From Halomonas campaniensis (GTDB taxonomy: Bacteria; Pseudomonadota; Gammaproteobacteria; Pseudomonadales; Halomonadaceae): a stretch of 64,000 nucleotides of DNA. The stretch lies in contig NZ_JACHZF010000006.1 of NCBI RefSeq assembly GCF_014193375.1, forward strand, positions 62,001 through 126,000, written 5' to 3'. A program made the translations under genes and the position numbers. Below the pieces are notes generated by a model that did not search any database, had not been told where the DNA came from, and saw nothing but the letters and a program-made list of their open reading frames with translations. Below are positions 1 to 10,483 of this stretch, piece by piece; the first letter of the stretch is position 1; every line of letters begins with the position of its first letter.

Positions 1-216
1 TTGTTCGCCGCCGGCTTCCTGACCACCTACGTCTTCTCGCGCCTCTACGGCCGCAGTGCCCTGTGGGAGGCGATTCTCGCCGAACGCTATGTGCGCACCT
101 TCAAGGATGCCGCCGAGGAGGTGGTGGAGCTGCTCGGCTATGCGCTGATCCTCATCGCCGTGATCGAGCTGACCCTGCTGGCCCGTCGCTGGGCCCTGGC
201 CCGCCGCGCCGGCTGA
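1..216 (+). CDS. C-terminal fragment of a small membrane protein (truncated by window edge)
   Basis: The frame is open from base 1 to a TGA stop, giving at least 71 residues. Two hydrophobic stretches are visible, one at the very start ([10 protein letters not shown]) and one near residues 45-60 ([17 protein letters not shown]). They are separated by a charged segment and followed by an Arg-rich cytoplasmic-looking tail. I do not recognise the family. The true start is probably upstream of the window. It converges on rpoD, and a strong hairpin lies between the two genes. Confidence 0.5.
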   Translation: MFAAGFLTTYVFSRLYGRSALWEAILAERYVRTFKDAAEEVVELLGYALILIAVIELTLLARRWALARRAG

Positions 217-254
217 CGCGCGCCGGCGTCAATTCGCCGCCGCAACAAGGAAGA

Positions 255-285
255 AAGCCCCCGCAGGCACTGCCTGCGGGGGCTT
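255..285. terminator. Bidirectional hairpin between the 5' fragment and rpoD
   Basis: A near-perfect inverted repeat (arms 255-269 and 271-285, core GCCCCCGCAGGC) sits between two convergent genes. An A-rich run lies on its left and a T-containing run on its right, so it can end transcription from both sides. Confidence 0.8.
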
Positions 286-319
286 GTCATTTGCCGCGGC
301 CCTGGGCCGACGGACGTGA

Positions 320-2170
<1,851 letters not shown>

Positions 2171-2241
2171 AGAAACCCTATCTCGACGAAGAAGAATGAA
2201 GCACCTGAAGCGCTGGGTGGAGAAAACTCGTGAAGCCGAAC

Positions 2242-2271
2242 AGTATAGCGGCAGAAAGCACCTTTCTGCCA
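2242..2271 (-). promoter_or_regulatory. Proximal rpoD promoter
   Basis: On the minus strand a TATACT -10 (2242-2247) is preceded at 18 bp by TGGCAG (2266-2271). The -10 is very good and the -35 is poor. The spacer and -35 contain a perfect inverted repeat, listed separately. Confidence 0.5.
2251..2269. promoter_or_regulatory. 19-bp palindrome inside the rpoD promoter
   Basis: GCAGAAAG and CTTTCTGC form perfect 8-bp arms around a 3-bp centre. The site covers most of the spacer of the proximal rpoD promoter and overlaps its -35. It could be an operator or an RNA hairpin in transcripts from the distal promoter. It does not match the LexA consensus. Confidence 0.45.
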
Positions 2272-2340
2272 GTTCGATCTATTTGCGCGGTCACTCAGGT
2301 GTGTTAGGTTGTCAGGTTACGCCGGTGCCGGGCGATTCCC

Positions 2341-2370
2341 CCTATATGGTGATGGTAGGAGAAAAATCAA
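2341..2370 (-). promoter_or_regulatory. Distal rpoD promoter
   Basis: On the minus strand TTGATT (2365-2370) is followed after 18 bp by TATAGG (2341-2346), about 170 bp upstream of the rpoD start codon. A sigma-70 promoter is plausible. Confidence 0.5.
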
Positions 2371-2410
2371 CCTCGGTGCCAACGAGGATGGTGCATTTTT
2401 GACCTTCCGG

Positions 2411-4252
2411 TCAGCCGTGCAGTTCGGTGAGCAGTGCCATCAGCCGCTGCTTCTCCTCCCGCGACAGCCGCTCCCCGGCCTTCTCCCTGGCCAGCAGGGC
2501 ATCGATCTCCTCCTGGGGAGAGCGGCGCTGCCGATGGCGACTGAAATGCGCGACCAGGCCATCCAGTTCGGCCCCCCTGGCCGACCTGGGAATGAGCAGC
2601 TCGCGCCGCGCCAGCGCCGCCAGCCGCTCCCCCTCCGGACTGCCGTGGAAGTGCGCCAGCAGCACCTGAGCGCTGCGATAGCGTCCGGCTCGCAGCAGGC
2701 GGACCACCTCGCGGCATAGCCGCCCATCGGGATCCTCCTCCGGGCACCACGCCTCCTCTTCAGGCAGCCGTTCCACCAGCGACGGCTCGTGGACCAGCAG
2801 CTGCAGGGCCCGCGCCACCAGGCTCAGCGAGCCAGGCCCCGGCCCGACCGGCGACCCGGATCGCTCCCCGCGAGGCGGGGGCCTCTCCGGGTCCGGCATC
2901 CCGTCGCCACCGTCCGGCACGAACGCCGGCTCGGCGGGAGGTGGCGCCGACTGCGCCATCAGCGCGGCGAAGCTTGACTGGTCGACGCCGGTGCGACGCG
3001 AGAGTTCACTGAGCATCAGCGATTTCAGCACGCCCTCCGGCAGCTTCCCGAGCGCGGCCAGCACCTGGCTGGCGTAGCGCTCGCGATCCTCGACCCTGGC
3101 CAGGTCGCGCCCGGCCGCCGCCTGGTCGAAGAGGAACTCCGACAGCGGGCTGGCGCAGGTGATCCGGTCCTCGAACGCCTCGGGCCCCTCGCGGCGCACC
3201 AGGGTGTCCGGGTCCTCGCCCTCGGGCAGGAACAGGAAGCGCGCCTGGCGCCCGTCGATCATCAGCGGCAGCACCGTCTCCAGGGCCCGGGTGGCCGCCT
3301 GACGGCCGGCACGGTCACCGTCGAAGCAGAACACCACCTCGCTGACCAGGCGGAACAGCCGGGTCAGGTGCTCCTCGCTGGTGGAAGTACCCAGGGTGGC
3401 CACGGCGTTGCGGATGCCGAACTGCGCCAGGGCCACCACGTCCATGTAGCCTTCGACGATCACCAGGCGCTCGAGCCGGTGGTCCGCCTGGCGCGCCTCG
3501 TAGAGGCCGTAGAGCTCGCGCCCCTTGTGAAACACCGGGGTCTCCGGCGAGTTGAGGTACTTGGGCTTGGCATCGCCCAGCACCCGGCCACCGAAGGCGA
3601 TGGTACGCCCCTTGATGTCGCGGATCGGAAACATCACCCGGTCGCGGAAGCGGTCGTAGGTGCGCCCGCTCTCCTCGCGATGCACCAGCAGCCCATACTC
3701 CACCTGTACCGCCTCGCCGATGCCGCGCTCGCCGAGGTGGCGCTTGAGCGCCTCCCACTCGTCCGGGGCGTAGCCGATGCCAAACACCTGCTGCACCTCG
3801 GGGGAGAGGCCACGACGTGCCAGGTACTCCCGGGCCCCCTCGCCTTCCGGCATCTTCAAACGCTCGCGGAAGAAGGCGGCCGACAGCTCCAGCAGGTTGA
3901 CGCCCTCCTTCCGCTTGCGCTCGCGGGCCTGGGCCCGCGGGTCGTCGGCGCCCTCGCGGGGCACCTCCAGGCCGAGCCGACCGGCCAGCTGCTCGACGGC
4001 CTCGGGGAAGCGCAGCTTGTCGTACTCCATCAGGAAGCGCAGGGCATTGCCGTGGGCGCCACAGCCGAAGCAGTGATAGAACTGCTTGTCGGCGCTGACG
4101 GTGAACGACGGCGTCTTCTCCTGGTGGAACGGGCAGAGGCCGGAATAGTTGCGTCCGGCCTTCTTCAGCTTGACCCGCTCGCCCACCACCTCGACCACGT
4201 CGACGCGGGCAAGCAGGTCATCGATGAAGCGCTGGGGTATCGGTCCGGCCAT
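2411..4252 (-). CDS. dnaG: DNA primase DnaG
   Basis: Makes RNA primers for chromosomal replication and works with the DnaB helicase (dnaB is at 44 kb). The 613-residue protein starts with a zinc-binding domain: C40, H43, C61 and C64 fit the CHC2 pattern. The catalytic TOPRIM core follows, with E268 in VIVEGYMDVV and the DGD acidic pair at 311-313. The C-terminal part after about residue 430 is Pro/Arg-rich and then helical, as expected for the helicase-interaction domain. It lies between rpsU and rpoD and reads in the same direction. Confidence 0.97.
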   Translation of the reverse strand: MAGPIPQRFIDDLLARVDVVEVVGERVKLKKAGRNYSGLCPFHQEKTPSFTVSADKQFYHCFGCGAHGNALRFLMEYDKLRFPEAVEQLAGRLGLEVPREGADDPRAQARERKRKEGVNLLELSAAFFRERLKMPEGEGAREYLARRGLSPEVQQVFGIGYAPDEWEALKRHLGERGIGEAVQVEYGLLVHREESGRTYDRFRDRVMFPIRDIKGRTIAFGGRVLGDAKPKYLNSPETPVFHKGRELYGLYEARQADHRLERLVIVEGYMDVVALAQFGIRNAVATLGTSTSEEHLTRLFRLVSEVVFCFDGDRAGRQAATRALETVLPLMIDGRQARFLFLPEGEDPDTLVRREGPEAFEDRITCASPLSEFLFDQAAAGRDLARVEDRERYASQVLAALGKLPEGVLKSLMLSELSRRTGVDQSSFAALMAQSAPPPAEPAFVPDGGDGMPDPERPPPRGERSGSPVGPGPGSLSLVARALQLLVHEPSLVERLPEEEAWCPEEDPDGRLCREVVRLLRAGRYRSAQVLLAHFHGSPEGERLAALARRELLIPRSARGAELDGLVAHFSRHRQRRSPQEEIDALLAREKAGERLSREEKQRLMALLTELHG

Positions 4253-4318
4253 GTCGCGGGATCACCTCACGGAAGCGATGCGACGTCTGGGCCGCCGGCG
4301 CGGGGCACCGCCGGCCCG

Positions 4319-4353
4319 GAAAAAACAAGCGGCCACCGGATGGCGGCCGCTTG
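4319..4353 (-). terminator. Terminator after rpsU
   Basis: An 11-bp stem with one mismatch (arms 4328-4338 and 4343-4353) is followed on the minus strand by six T (4321-4326). It lies between rpsU and dnaG. Partial termination here is the known way to make more S21 than primase in this type of operon. Confidence 0.8.
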
Positions 4354-4406
4354 GCGTCCCTCTTGAGACCGCCCGGGCCCGAGGCCCCGGCCGTCTCCAG
4401 TACGGA

Positions 4407-4622
4407 TCAATAGAGCCGTTCGAAACGCTTGCGCTCGCGCTGAAGCTTCTTGGCGTGGCGCTTGACGGCAGCGGCCGCCTTGCGCTTGCGCTCTGCGGTC
4501 GGCTTCTCGTAGTGCTCGCGACGACGCACTTCGGAGAGAACACCGGCTTTTTCACAGGAACGCTTGAAGCGACGCAGCGCGACGTCAAACGGCTCGTTAT
4601 CACGTACTTTGACAGAAGGCAT
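4407..4622 (-). CDS. rpsU: 30S ribosomal protein S21
   Basis: A 71-residue, very basic protein of standard S21 length and sequence ([19 protein letters not shown] at the N-terminus, Lys/Arg-rich C-terminal half). It is part of the small ribosomal subunit near the anti-Shine-Dalgarno end of 16S rRNA and is needed for initiation. It is the first gene of the rpsU-dnaG-rpoD block and is divergent from tsaD across a 265-bp gap. Confidence 0.97.
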   Translation of the reverse strand: MPSVKVRDNEPFDVALRRFKRSCEKAGVLSEVRRREHYEKPTAERKRKAAAAVKRHAKKLQRERKRFERLY

Positions 4623-4887
4623 TAAGCACTCACCTACCTTAGGTAACTAGAGTTCGGTTAGTACGCACACCCCTGCGGGTGGCAGCTGCCGCGACAACGA
4701 CCGACGGCCCGTATCTCGTCTGGCGAGCAGGGCGAGTCGGTGTCATGCGGATAATCGCCACCTGGGTGCACGACCCAGTCTTGCAGCGCACAGTAGTCTA
4801 GTCGCGCCCCGGGGCCTTTGCAAATGCTTTCCACCTCCGAACCACGTAGAATGCCGGCTGACTTCCGCACGCTGACGAGCCGACACC

Positions 4888-5916
4888 ATGCGCGTACTGG
4901 GCATCGAGACCTCCTGCGACGAGACCGGCGTCGCCCTCTTCGACAGCGAGCGCGGCCTCGTGGCCGATGCGCTCTACAGCCAGATTGCCATGCATGCCGA
5001 ATACGGCGGCGTGGTGCCGGAACTGGCCTCCCGCGACCATACCCGCCGGCTGCTGCCGCTGATCCAGCAGGTACTCGACGAGGCAGGCCTGGCCCGCACC
5101 GACCTCGACGCCATCGCCTACACCGCCGGGCCCGGCCTGGTGGGCGCGCTGATGGTGGGCGCGGCCACGGCCCACGGCATGGCTCGCGCCCTGGGGATCC
5201 CGGTGCTCGGGGTGCACCACATGGAGGGCCACCTGCTGGCCCCCATGCTGGAGGAGAACCCGCCGGCCTTTCCCTTCGTGGCCCTGCTGGTGTCGGGCGG
5301 CCATACCCAGCTGGTCGAGGTTCGCGGCCTCGGCCGGTACACCCTGCTCGGCGAGTCCGTGGACGATGCCGCCGGGGAGGCCTTCGACAAGGCGGCCAAG
5401 ATGCTCGGCCTGGACTACCCCGGCGGCCCCCAGGTGGCGAAGCTGGCCGAGGGCGGTGACCCGCAGCGCTTCCGCTTCCCGCGCCCGATGACCGACCGCC
5501 CGGGACTGGACTTCAGCTTCTCGGGCCTCAAGACCCACACCCTCACCGCCATCCGGGCGCTGGAGGCGGAGGGCTCGCTGGACGAGACGGCCCGGGCCGA
5601 CGTGGCCCGCGCCTTCGAGGAAGCGGTGGTGGACACCCTGGTGATCAAGTGCCGCCGCGCCCTGGACCAGACCGGGCTCAAGCGCCTGGTGGTGGCCGGC
5701 GGGGTCAGCGCCAACACGCGGCTGCGCGAGCGACTGGAGCGCGAGTGCGAGAAGCGCGACGCCCGGGCCTACTACCCCCGCGGACGCTTCTGCACCGACA
5801 ACGGCGCCATGATCGCCTATGTGGGCGCGCAACGCCTGCTGGCCGGCGAGCGTGACGAGATCGGCGTGATGAAGGCGGTTCCGCGCTGGCCGATGGATAC
5901 GCTGCAGGCACCCTAG
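4888..5916 (+). CDS. tsaD: tRNA N6-adenosine threonylcarbamoyltransferase TsaD
   Basis: Transfers threonylcarbamoyl from TC-AMP to A37 of ANN-decoding tRNAs (t6A synthesis), acting with TsaB and TsaE. The 342-residue protein has the ASKHA fold signatures: [14 protein letters not shown] at the N-terminus, the metal-binding HxxxH pair H111/H115 (HMEGH), and the SGGHTQL loop. It is divergent from rpsU as in many gammaproteobacteria. Its TAG stop lies in a CTAG that also supplies the stop of convergent plsY. A TAGAAT at 4847-4852 may be its -10, but no good -35 is seen. Confidence 0.97.
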   Translation: MRVLGIETSCDETGVALFDSERGLVADALYSQIAMHAEYGGVVPELASRDHTRRLLPLIQQVLDEAGLARTDLDAIAYTAGPGLVGALMVGAATAHGMARALGIPVLGVHHMEGHLLAPMLEENPPAFPFVALLVSGGHTQLVEVRGLGRYTLLGESVDDAAGEAFDKAAKMLGLDYPGGPQVAKLAEGGDPQRFRFPRPMTDRPGLDFSFSGLKTHTLTAIRALEAEGSLDETARADVARAFEEAVVDTLVIKCRRALDQTGLKRLVVAGGVSANTRLRERLERECEKRDARAYYPRGRFCTDNGAMIAYVGAQRLLAGERDEIGVMKAVPRWPMDTLQAP

Positions 5917-6500
5917 AGCCCCGGCTCGTCGCCGCGGCCGAGGCGCTGGATGTTGAGCACGTGGCGCACCAGCACCAGCAGGGTGAAGCCGATCACCACG
6001 ATGACGTAGTCCGGCGCCAGCCACAGGCTGGCCAGGGGGGCGGCGGCGGCGCTGGCCAGGGAGGCGATGGCGGCGGTGCGCATGCGCCAGGCGAGCAGCA
6101 CCCAGAGGGTGGCGCACACCAGCGCCACGCCGGGGGTCAGCACCAGCATCACGCCGAAGGCGCTGGCCACCGCCTTGCCCCCCCGGAAACGGTGCCAGGC
6201 CGGGTAGCTGTGGCCCAGCAGCACGGCCAGGCCGACCAGCCCCTGGGCCCAGGGCGGCAGCGCAAGCAGCATGGCCAGGCCGAGCACCGGCATGCCCTTG
6301 ACGGCATCGACCAGCAGGGTAGCCAGCGCCAGGCGCCGGCCGTGAAGCCGCAGCACGTTGGAGAAGCCGGGGTTGCAGGAGCCGGCCAGGCGGGGATCCC
6401 CCACCCCGGCCAATCGGCAGACCGTCAGCGCGCCCAGCCAGCTGCCACTGAGATAGCCCAGCGCCATCAGCGGCAGGATCAGGTCGAGTGGCGCCTCCAC
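5913..6500 (-). CDS. plsY: Acyl phosphate:glycerol-3-phosphate acyltransferase PlsY
   Basis: Inner-membrane enzyme that transfers the acyl group from acyl-phosphate to glycerol-3-phosphate, the first step of phospholipid synthesis with PlsX. The protein has 195 residues and about five membrane segments. Conserved loops are visible as [12 protein letters not shown] and [11 protein letters not shown]; the family usually has GSGNPG, so this one carries Cys in place of the second Gly. The GTG start at 6500 is chosen because AGGAGG sits 7 nt upstream and the family N-terminus begins here. An upstream in-frame extension has no homology-like content. Its last four bases overlap the end of tsaD. Confidence 0.9.
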   Translation of the reverse strand: MEAPLDLILPLMALGYLSGSWLGALTVCRLAGVGDPRLAGSCNPGFSNVLRLHGRRLALATLLVDAVKGMPVLGLAMLLALPPWAQGLVGLAVLLGHSYPAWHRFRGGKAVASAFGVMLVLTPGVALVCATLWVLLAWRMRTAAIASLASAAAAPLASLWLAPDYVIVVIGFTLLVLVRHVLNIQRLGRGDEPGL

Positions 6501-6652
6501 GGCCGGCCCTCCTGTGATCGGGAAGAGCTCATTCTGCCAGCCGCCACGGGGGGCTGCCCAGCCATGGCGCGATCCGACACGGTGTCCCCCGCCGCACGGC
6601 TCGCGTACAATCGGCGCCAACTGGCCCGGCGCGGCGCACCGCCCGGAGGACC

Positions 6653-7048
6653 ATGCCCACTCTCATGCCCGGAACCATCCCCATGGATCTAGTGCTGATC
6701 GAGGCCCTCGGCGTCGACACCGTGATCGGCGTCTACGACTGGGAGCGCACCATCACCCAGCGCCTGGTGCTCGACCTGGAACTCGCGACCGACATTCGCC
6801 CCGCGGCGGCCGACGACGACATCGCCCTGACACTGGACTACGCCGCCATCAGCGAGCACATTGCCGACTTCGCTGCCCGCCATGACTTCGCCCTGGTGGA
6901 GACCTTTGCCGAACGCCTCGCCGACACCCTGCGCCAGGCGTTCGGCATCGCCTGGCTGCGGCTGACCGTGCGCAAGCCCGGCGCCGTATCCGCGGCCGCG
7001 GCGGTGGGGGTGCGTATCGAGCGCGGCACGCGACCGGAGGCGACCTGA
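6653..7048 (+). CDS. folB: Dihydroneopterin aldolase FolB
   Basis: Converts 7,8-dihydroneopterin to 6-hydroxymethyl-dihydropterin and glycolaldehyde in folate synthesis. The core matches the family from MDLVLIEALGVDTVIGVYDW through the VRKPGAVSAA segment near the C-terminus. Two starts are possible. The ATG at 6653 follows a strong GGAGGA. The ATG at 6683, ten codons later, matches the usual family N-terminus but has a weak ribosome binding site. I use 6653 (131 residues); from 6683 the protein is 121 residues. It shares one base with folK (TGATG), so the two are probably translationally coupled. A TACAAT at 6606-6611 may be the -10. Confidence 0.93.
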   Translation: MPTLMPGTIPMDLVLIEALGVDTVIGVYDWERTITQRLVLDLELATDIRPAAADDDIALTLDYAAISEHIADFAARHDFALVETFAERLADTLRQAFGIAWLRLTVRKPGAVSAAAAVGVRIERGTRPEAT

Positions 7049-7563
7049 TGGCGCGGGTGACGGTCAGCATCGGCAGCAATATCGAGCGCGAGCATCACGT
7101 GCGAGCCTGCCTCGACGCCCTGGCGGCCGCCTTCGGCGACCTGGCGATCTCGCGGGTGTTCGAGAGCGAGCCGGTGGGCTTCGAGGACGGGCGCAACTTC
7201 TACAACCTGGTGGTGGCGTTCGACAGCGACTGGCCGGTGGGAGAACTGCAGGCCTGGTGCAAACGGCTCGAATACGCCAACGGCCGCCGCCAGGGAAGCC
7301 CCAAGTTCAGCCCCCGCACCCTGGACATCGACCTGCTCACCGTGGGCGAGCTGACCGGTGACCAGGACGGCGTCGAGCTTCCGCGGGACGAGATCCTTCA
7401 CCACGCCTTCGTGCTCCAGCCCCTGGCGGAGCTGCTGCCCGAGGCGCGCCACCCCCTGAGCGGCAGGACCTATCGCGACCACTGGGCGGCATTCGATGAC
7501 GTCGACCAGCAGCTCTGGGCGGTGGACTTCCACTGGGCCGGCCGGCAGGTCTCCCGCGCCTAG
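7048..7563 (+). CDS. folK: 6-hydroxymethyl-7,8-dihydropterin pyrophosphokinase FolK
   Basis: Transfers pyrophosphate from ATP to the FolB product, giving the substrate for dihydropteroate synthase. The 171-residue protein has the N-terminal SIGSNI motif and the signature FSPRTLDIDLL with the two metal-binding Asp residues. It is about ten residues longer than E. coli FolK. It follows folB directly. Its TAG stop is the left end of a palindromic insertion (7560-7727). Confidence 0.96.
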   Translation: MARVTVSIGSNIEREHHVRACLDALAAAFGDLAISRVFESEPVGFEDGRNFYNLVVAFDSDWPVGELQAWCKRLEYANGRRQGSPKFSPRTLDIDLLTVGELTGDQDGVELPRDEILHHAFVLQPLAELLPEARHPLSGRTYRDHWAAFDDVDQQLWAVDFHWAGRQVSRA

Positions 7564-7727
7564 GAGCCTATCGGACTTAACGCTGATCTACTGCGAGATC
7601 CGGTCTTTCGGCCAATTTCATTCGATCTGACTCGTTAAATAGCGGGCTATTCGCCTCATCAGATCGATAAACTTGTCTCGAAATCCGAATCTCTCGCTAC
7701 GATCGGTCAAATCCGACAGGCTCCTAG
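7560..7727. mobile_element. MITE-like 160-bp palindromic element flanked by CTAG
   Basis: The whole gap between convergent folK and cca is one long imperfect inverted repeat. The outer arms read GGAGCCTATCGGACTT on the left and, on the opposite strand, GGAGCCTGTCGGATTT on the right. Pairing continues inward (for example TCGATCTGA) to a perfect centre, AATAGC-GG-GCTATT. CTAG lies at both outer edges (7560-7563 and 7724-7727), as a 4-bp target duplication would. There is no room for a transposase. The local GC content is clearly lower than in the flanking genes. The element could also fold as a terminator for both genes. Confidence 0.7.
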
Positions 7728-8872
7728 TCTCCCTGAAGGGCGGCATCGATGGCCGCCCGGCGGCGCCGGGCGAGCTCGTCGCCCAGCGCCCGCCCCTGGA
7801 ACCCCTCCTCCACCAGCGCCCTGGGCAGCACCTGGGCGGCCAGCCGCCAGGCCAGCGCCAGGTCCTCGGCCAGCGCCGGCGCATCCAGGCTGACCAGGCT
7901 GAGCAGCGGGGCGACCCGCTCGCCGCGGCGCCAGGCATCGACGGCGTCCAGCCAGGCCAGCACCCGCGCCCCGTCCGGCGCCTGCGCCTCGGCCTCCTCG
8001 CGCAGGGCTCGGGTCAGGGCCGCCTGGCGAGCCAGGGCGACGTGGGCCCTGGGCAGCCGCAGCCGCTCGGCCAGGGCGCTTCGCGCCGACTCGTCCAGGT
8101 GCTCGACCAGCCGTGCCCAGCGCCAGCGCACCGTGGCCGAGGCATCGATCTCCTCCGGCAGCCGGTGCAGCCGGGCCAGCGCCTCGTCGAGGGCCTCGCG
8201 ATCGGCAACCAGTTCCGGCATCAGCACCGCCAGGGCCCCGCACTCGTCCAGCGCCTGGAAGTAGACCTCGGGCCAGGGCTCCGAGAGCGCCTTCTCGGTC
8301 TCGGTCCAGACCCGTTCGGCCACCAGGTGGGTGAGCTCGCCGCTGGCGGCGAGTTCGGCCATCAGGGCCCGGGTCTCCTCGGCGATGGTGAAGCCGAGCC
8401 CGGCATAGCGGGCCAGGAAGCGAGCGGTCCGCAGCACCCGCAGCGGATCCTCGACGAAGGCCGGCGAGACGTGACGAAGCCGCCGGGACGCCAGGTCGGC
8501 CAGGCCGCCATAGGGATCGATCAGCTCCCCCTCGGGGGTCTCGGCCATGGCGTTGAGGGTCAGGTCCCGGCGCGCCAGGTCCTCCTCCAGGGTCACCTCG
8601 GGGCTGGCGTGCACCTCGAAGCCGGTATAGCCGTGGCCGGCCTTGCGCTCGGTACGCGCCAGGGCGTACTCCTCATGGCTCTCGGGGTGCAGGAAGACCG
8701 GGAAGTCGCGCCCCACCGGCCGGAAGCCGCGTCGGCGCATCTCCTCGGGCGTGGCCCCCACCACCACCCAGTCGTGGTCGTAGACCGGCCAGCCGAGCCG
8801 CGCATCGCGTACCGCCCCGCCCACGCAGTAGACCTCGAGCCCCTCCACGGCCGGATCCGGTGGCGAGCCCAT
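7724..8872 (-). CDS. cca: tRNA nucleotidyltransferase (CCA-adding enzyme)
   Basis: Adds or repairs the 3'-terminal CCA of tRNAs without a template. The 382-residue class II enzyme starts with [14 protein letters not shown], followed by the D-x-D catalytic pair in [10 protein letters not shown], and [10 protein letters not shown] and [14 protein letters not shown] in the nucleotide-binding neck. The region that carries an HD phosphohydrolase domain in E. coli Cca is present but shows no HD metal motif, so only nucleotidyltransferase activity is expected. It lies 3 bp upstream of glpE. Its stop codon lies in the right-hand CTAG of the palindromic element. Confidence 0.93.
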   Translation of the reverse strand: MGSPPDPAVEGLEVYCVGGAVRDARLGWPVYDHDWVVVGATPEEMRRRGFRPVGRDFPVFLHPESHEEYALARTERKAGHGYTGFEVHASPEVTLEEDLARRDLTLNAMAETPEGELIDPYGGLADLASRRLRHVSPAFVEDPLRVLRTARFLARYAGLGFTIAEETRALMAELAASGELTHLVAERVWTETEKALSEPWPEVYFQALDECGALAVLMPELVADREALDEALARLHRLPEEIDASATVRWRWARLVEHLDESARSALAERLRLPRAHVALARQAALTRALREEAEAQAPDGARVLAWLDAVDAWRRGERVAPLLSLVSLDAPALAEDLALAWRLAAQVLPRALVEEGFQGRALGDELARRRRAAIDAALQGD

Positions 8873-8875
8873 CGC

Positions 8876-9199
8876 TCAGCGCTCCACCCGGTCGGGGTGA
8901 CGCAGCTGCCACTCGGTAAAGCCGCCATCGAGGCTGTAGACCTCGGCGAGGCCCTGCCCCGCGAGCCAGGCGGCGGCCTGCTGGCTGGAGTGGCCGTGGT
9001 AGCAGACCACCACCACCGGACGCTCGGCCGGCGTCTCGTCGAGGAAGGCGCCGACGCTGTCGTTGTCCAGTCGCCGGCTGGCGGGAATGTGGCCCTGGGC
9101 GAAGCTCATGGGGTCGCGGATATCGACCAGGGCCAGGGCGCGACCGTCGTCGAGCCAGGCCTGCAGGGTCGGGATATCGAGGTGGCGGAAGGTCGTCAT
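8876..9199 (-). CDS. glpE: Thiosulfate sulfurtransferase GlpE (single-domain rhodanese)
   Basis: Small cytoplasmic rhodanese that moves sulfane sulfur from thiosulfate to cyanide or thiols. The 107-residue protein has one rhodanese domain. The active-site loop CYHGHSSQQAA carries the persulfide-forming Cys, and VYSLDGGFTEWQ is typical of GlpE. It sits between apaH and cca, in the order seen in Pseudomonas. Confidence 0.93.
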   Translation of the reverse strand: MTTFRHLDIPTLQAWLDDGRALALVDIRDPMSFAQGHIPASRRLDNDSVGAFLDETPAERPVVVVCYHGHSSQQAAAWLAGQGLAEVYSLDGGFTEWQLRHPDRVER

Positions 9200-9234
9200 G
9201 GGACTCTCGTCGTCGGGGGATGGTCGGGCATCGC

Positions 9235-10053
9235 TCAGCGCCGGCGGCTGGGCACGCTAGTGCGCTCACCGCTCTCCAGGTCCAGGGCCGTCAGGCGACT
9301 CCCCCACACGCAGCCGGTGTCCAGCGCCTCGGCGCGGACCCGGCGCCTCGGGGTCTCGCCCTGCAGGGCCGCCCAGTGGCCGAAGAGCAGCCAGGGGTCA
9401 TCGGCACGCGGATACTGGAACCAGGGGGAGAAACCCGGCGGCGCGCTGTCGAGCCCCTCCTTGGCGGCAAAGTCCAGGCAGCCGTCGGCATCAATGAAGC
9501 GCATCCGGGTCAGGACGTTGACGATCGCGCGCAGCCGGTCGATGCCGTCCAGGTCGTCTCGCCAGCAGGCCGGCGCGTTGCCATACATGCGCTCGAGGAA
9601 GGTCCCCGAGCGCTCGCTGCCCAGTACCGCCTCGAGCTCGGCGGCAAGCCCCGCGGCCTGGGCCAGCGACCACTGCGGCAGCAGGCCCGCGTGGGTCATG
9701 ACCACCTCCTGGCCTCGGCGCTCATGGACCAGCAGCGGGCGGGACTGCAGCCAGTCCAGCAGCGCCTCGCGGTCCGACGCGGCCAGGATGGCGTCCAGGG
9801 TATCCTTGCGGTTGAGGCCCGCACCGCCGCGGGCCACCGCCAGCAGGTGCAGGTCATGGTTGCCGAGCACCGTGGTGGCGGCATCGCCCAGCGCCATCAC
9901 CTCGCGCAGGCAGGCAAGCGAGGCCGGGCCACGGTTGACCAGGTCGCCGGCCAGCCACAGCCGGTCTCGCCGGGGGTCGAAGTCGAGGGTCTCCAGGAGG
10001 GCAACGAACTCGGCATGGCAGCCCTGGAGGTCGCCGATGGCATAGGTGGTCAT
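9235..10053 (-). CDS. apaH: Symmetrical bis(5'-nucleosyl)-tetraphosphatase ApaH
   Basis: Hydrolyses Ap4A to two ADP and can also remove NpnN caps from RNA. The 272-residue metallophosphatase has GDLQGC at residues 7-12, GDLVNRGP and GNHD, which together form the dinuclear metal site. The ATG at 10053 is preferred over a TTG one codon earlier because CAGGGAG lies at good spacing. It belongs to the ksgA-apaG-apaH unit. Confidence 0.96.
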   Translation of the reverse strand: MTTYAIGDLQGCHAEFVALLETLDFDPRRDRLWLAGDLVNRGPASLACLREVMALGDAATTVLGNHDLHLLAVARGGAGLNRKDTLDAILAASDREALLDWLQSRPLLVHERRGQEVVMTHAGLLPQWSLAQAAGLAAELEAVLGSERSGTFLERMYGNAPACWRDDLDGIDRLRAIVNVLTRMRFIDADGCLDFAAKEGLDSAPPGFSPWFQYPRADDPWLLFGHWAALQGETPRRRVRAEALDTGCVWGSRLTALDLESGERTSVPSRRR

Positions 10054-10087
10054 CAAGGCTCCCTGTTCAGTGTCTCACGCAGCGGAC

Positions 10088-10483
10088 TCAATGCACCTGG
10101 TTGGGGCCGGCCAGGCGGAAGGGGGCGATGGGCACCTCGAAGGGGCGCTGGCTGGCGGTATCGACACAGGTATAGTCGCCCTCCATCACTCCCACCGGCC
10201 CGTCGAGGATCGCCCGGCTGGTGTAGCGAAAGCTCTGCCCCGGGCCGATAACCGGCTGCTGGCCCACCACGCCCTTGCCGCGCACCTCCTGCACCTTGCC
10301 ACTGCCCTGGGTGATCTTCCAGTGGCGGGCCATCAGCTGGATACTGTGCCGCGAGGCGTTGTGCACGGTCACCGTGTAGCTGAAGACGTAGCGCGACTCG
10401 TCCGGCGAGGACTCCTCCTCGCGGAACTCGGGCAGGACCTCGACCCTGACCTCGCCGGTGCGGGCCTCGGGCAGCATCGTCAT
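10088..10483 (-). CDS. apaG: ApaG protein (Co2+/Mg2+ efflux-associated, FN3-like fold)
   Basis: A 131-residue all-beta protein of the ApaG family, named for its place beside apaH. Its molecular role is not settled; mutants of homologues have been linked to cobalt resistance and magnesium efflux. The conserved block [11 protein letters not shown] and the later [10 protein letters not shown] and [11 protein letters not shown] are recognisable. Its start overlaps the ksgA stop by 4 bp, indicating translational coupling. Confidence 0.95.
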   Translation of the reverse strand: MTMLPEARTGEVRVEVLPEFREEESSPDESRYVFSYTVTVHNASRHSIQLMARHWKITQGSGKVQEVRGKGVVGQQPVIGPGQSFRYTSRAILDGPVGVMEGDYTCVDTASQRPFEVPIAPFRLAGPNQVH

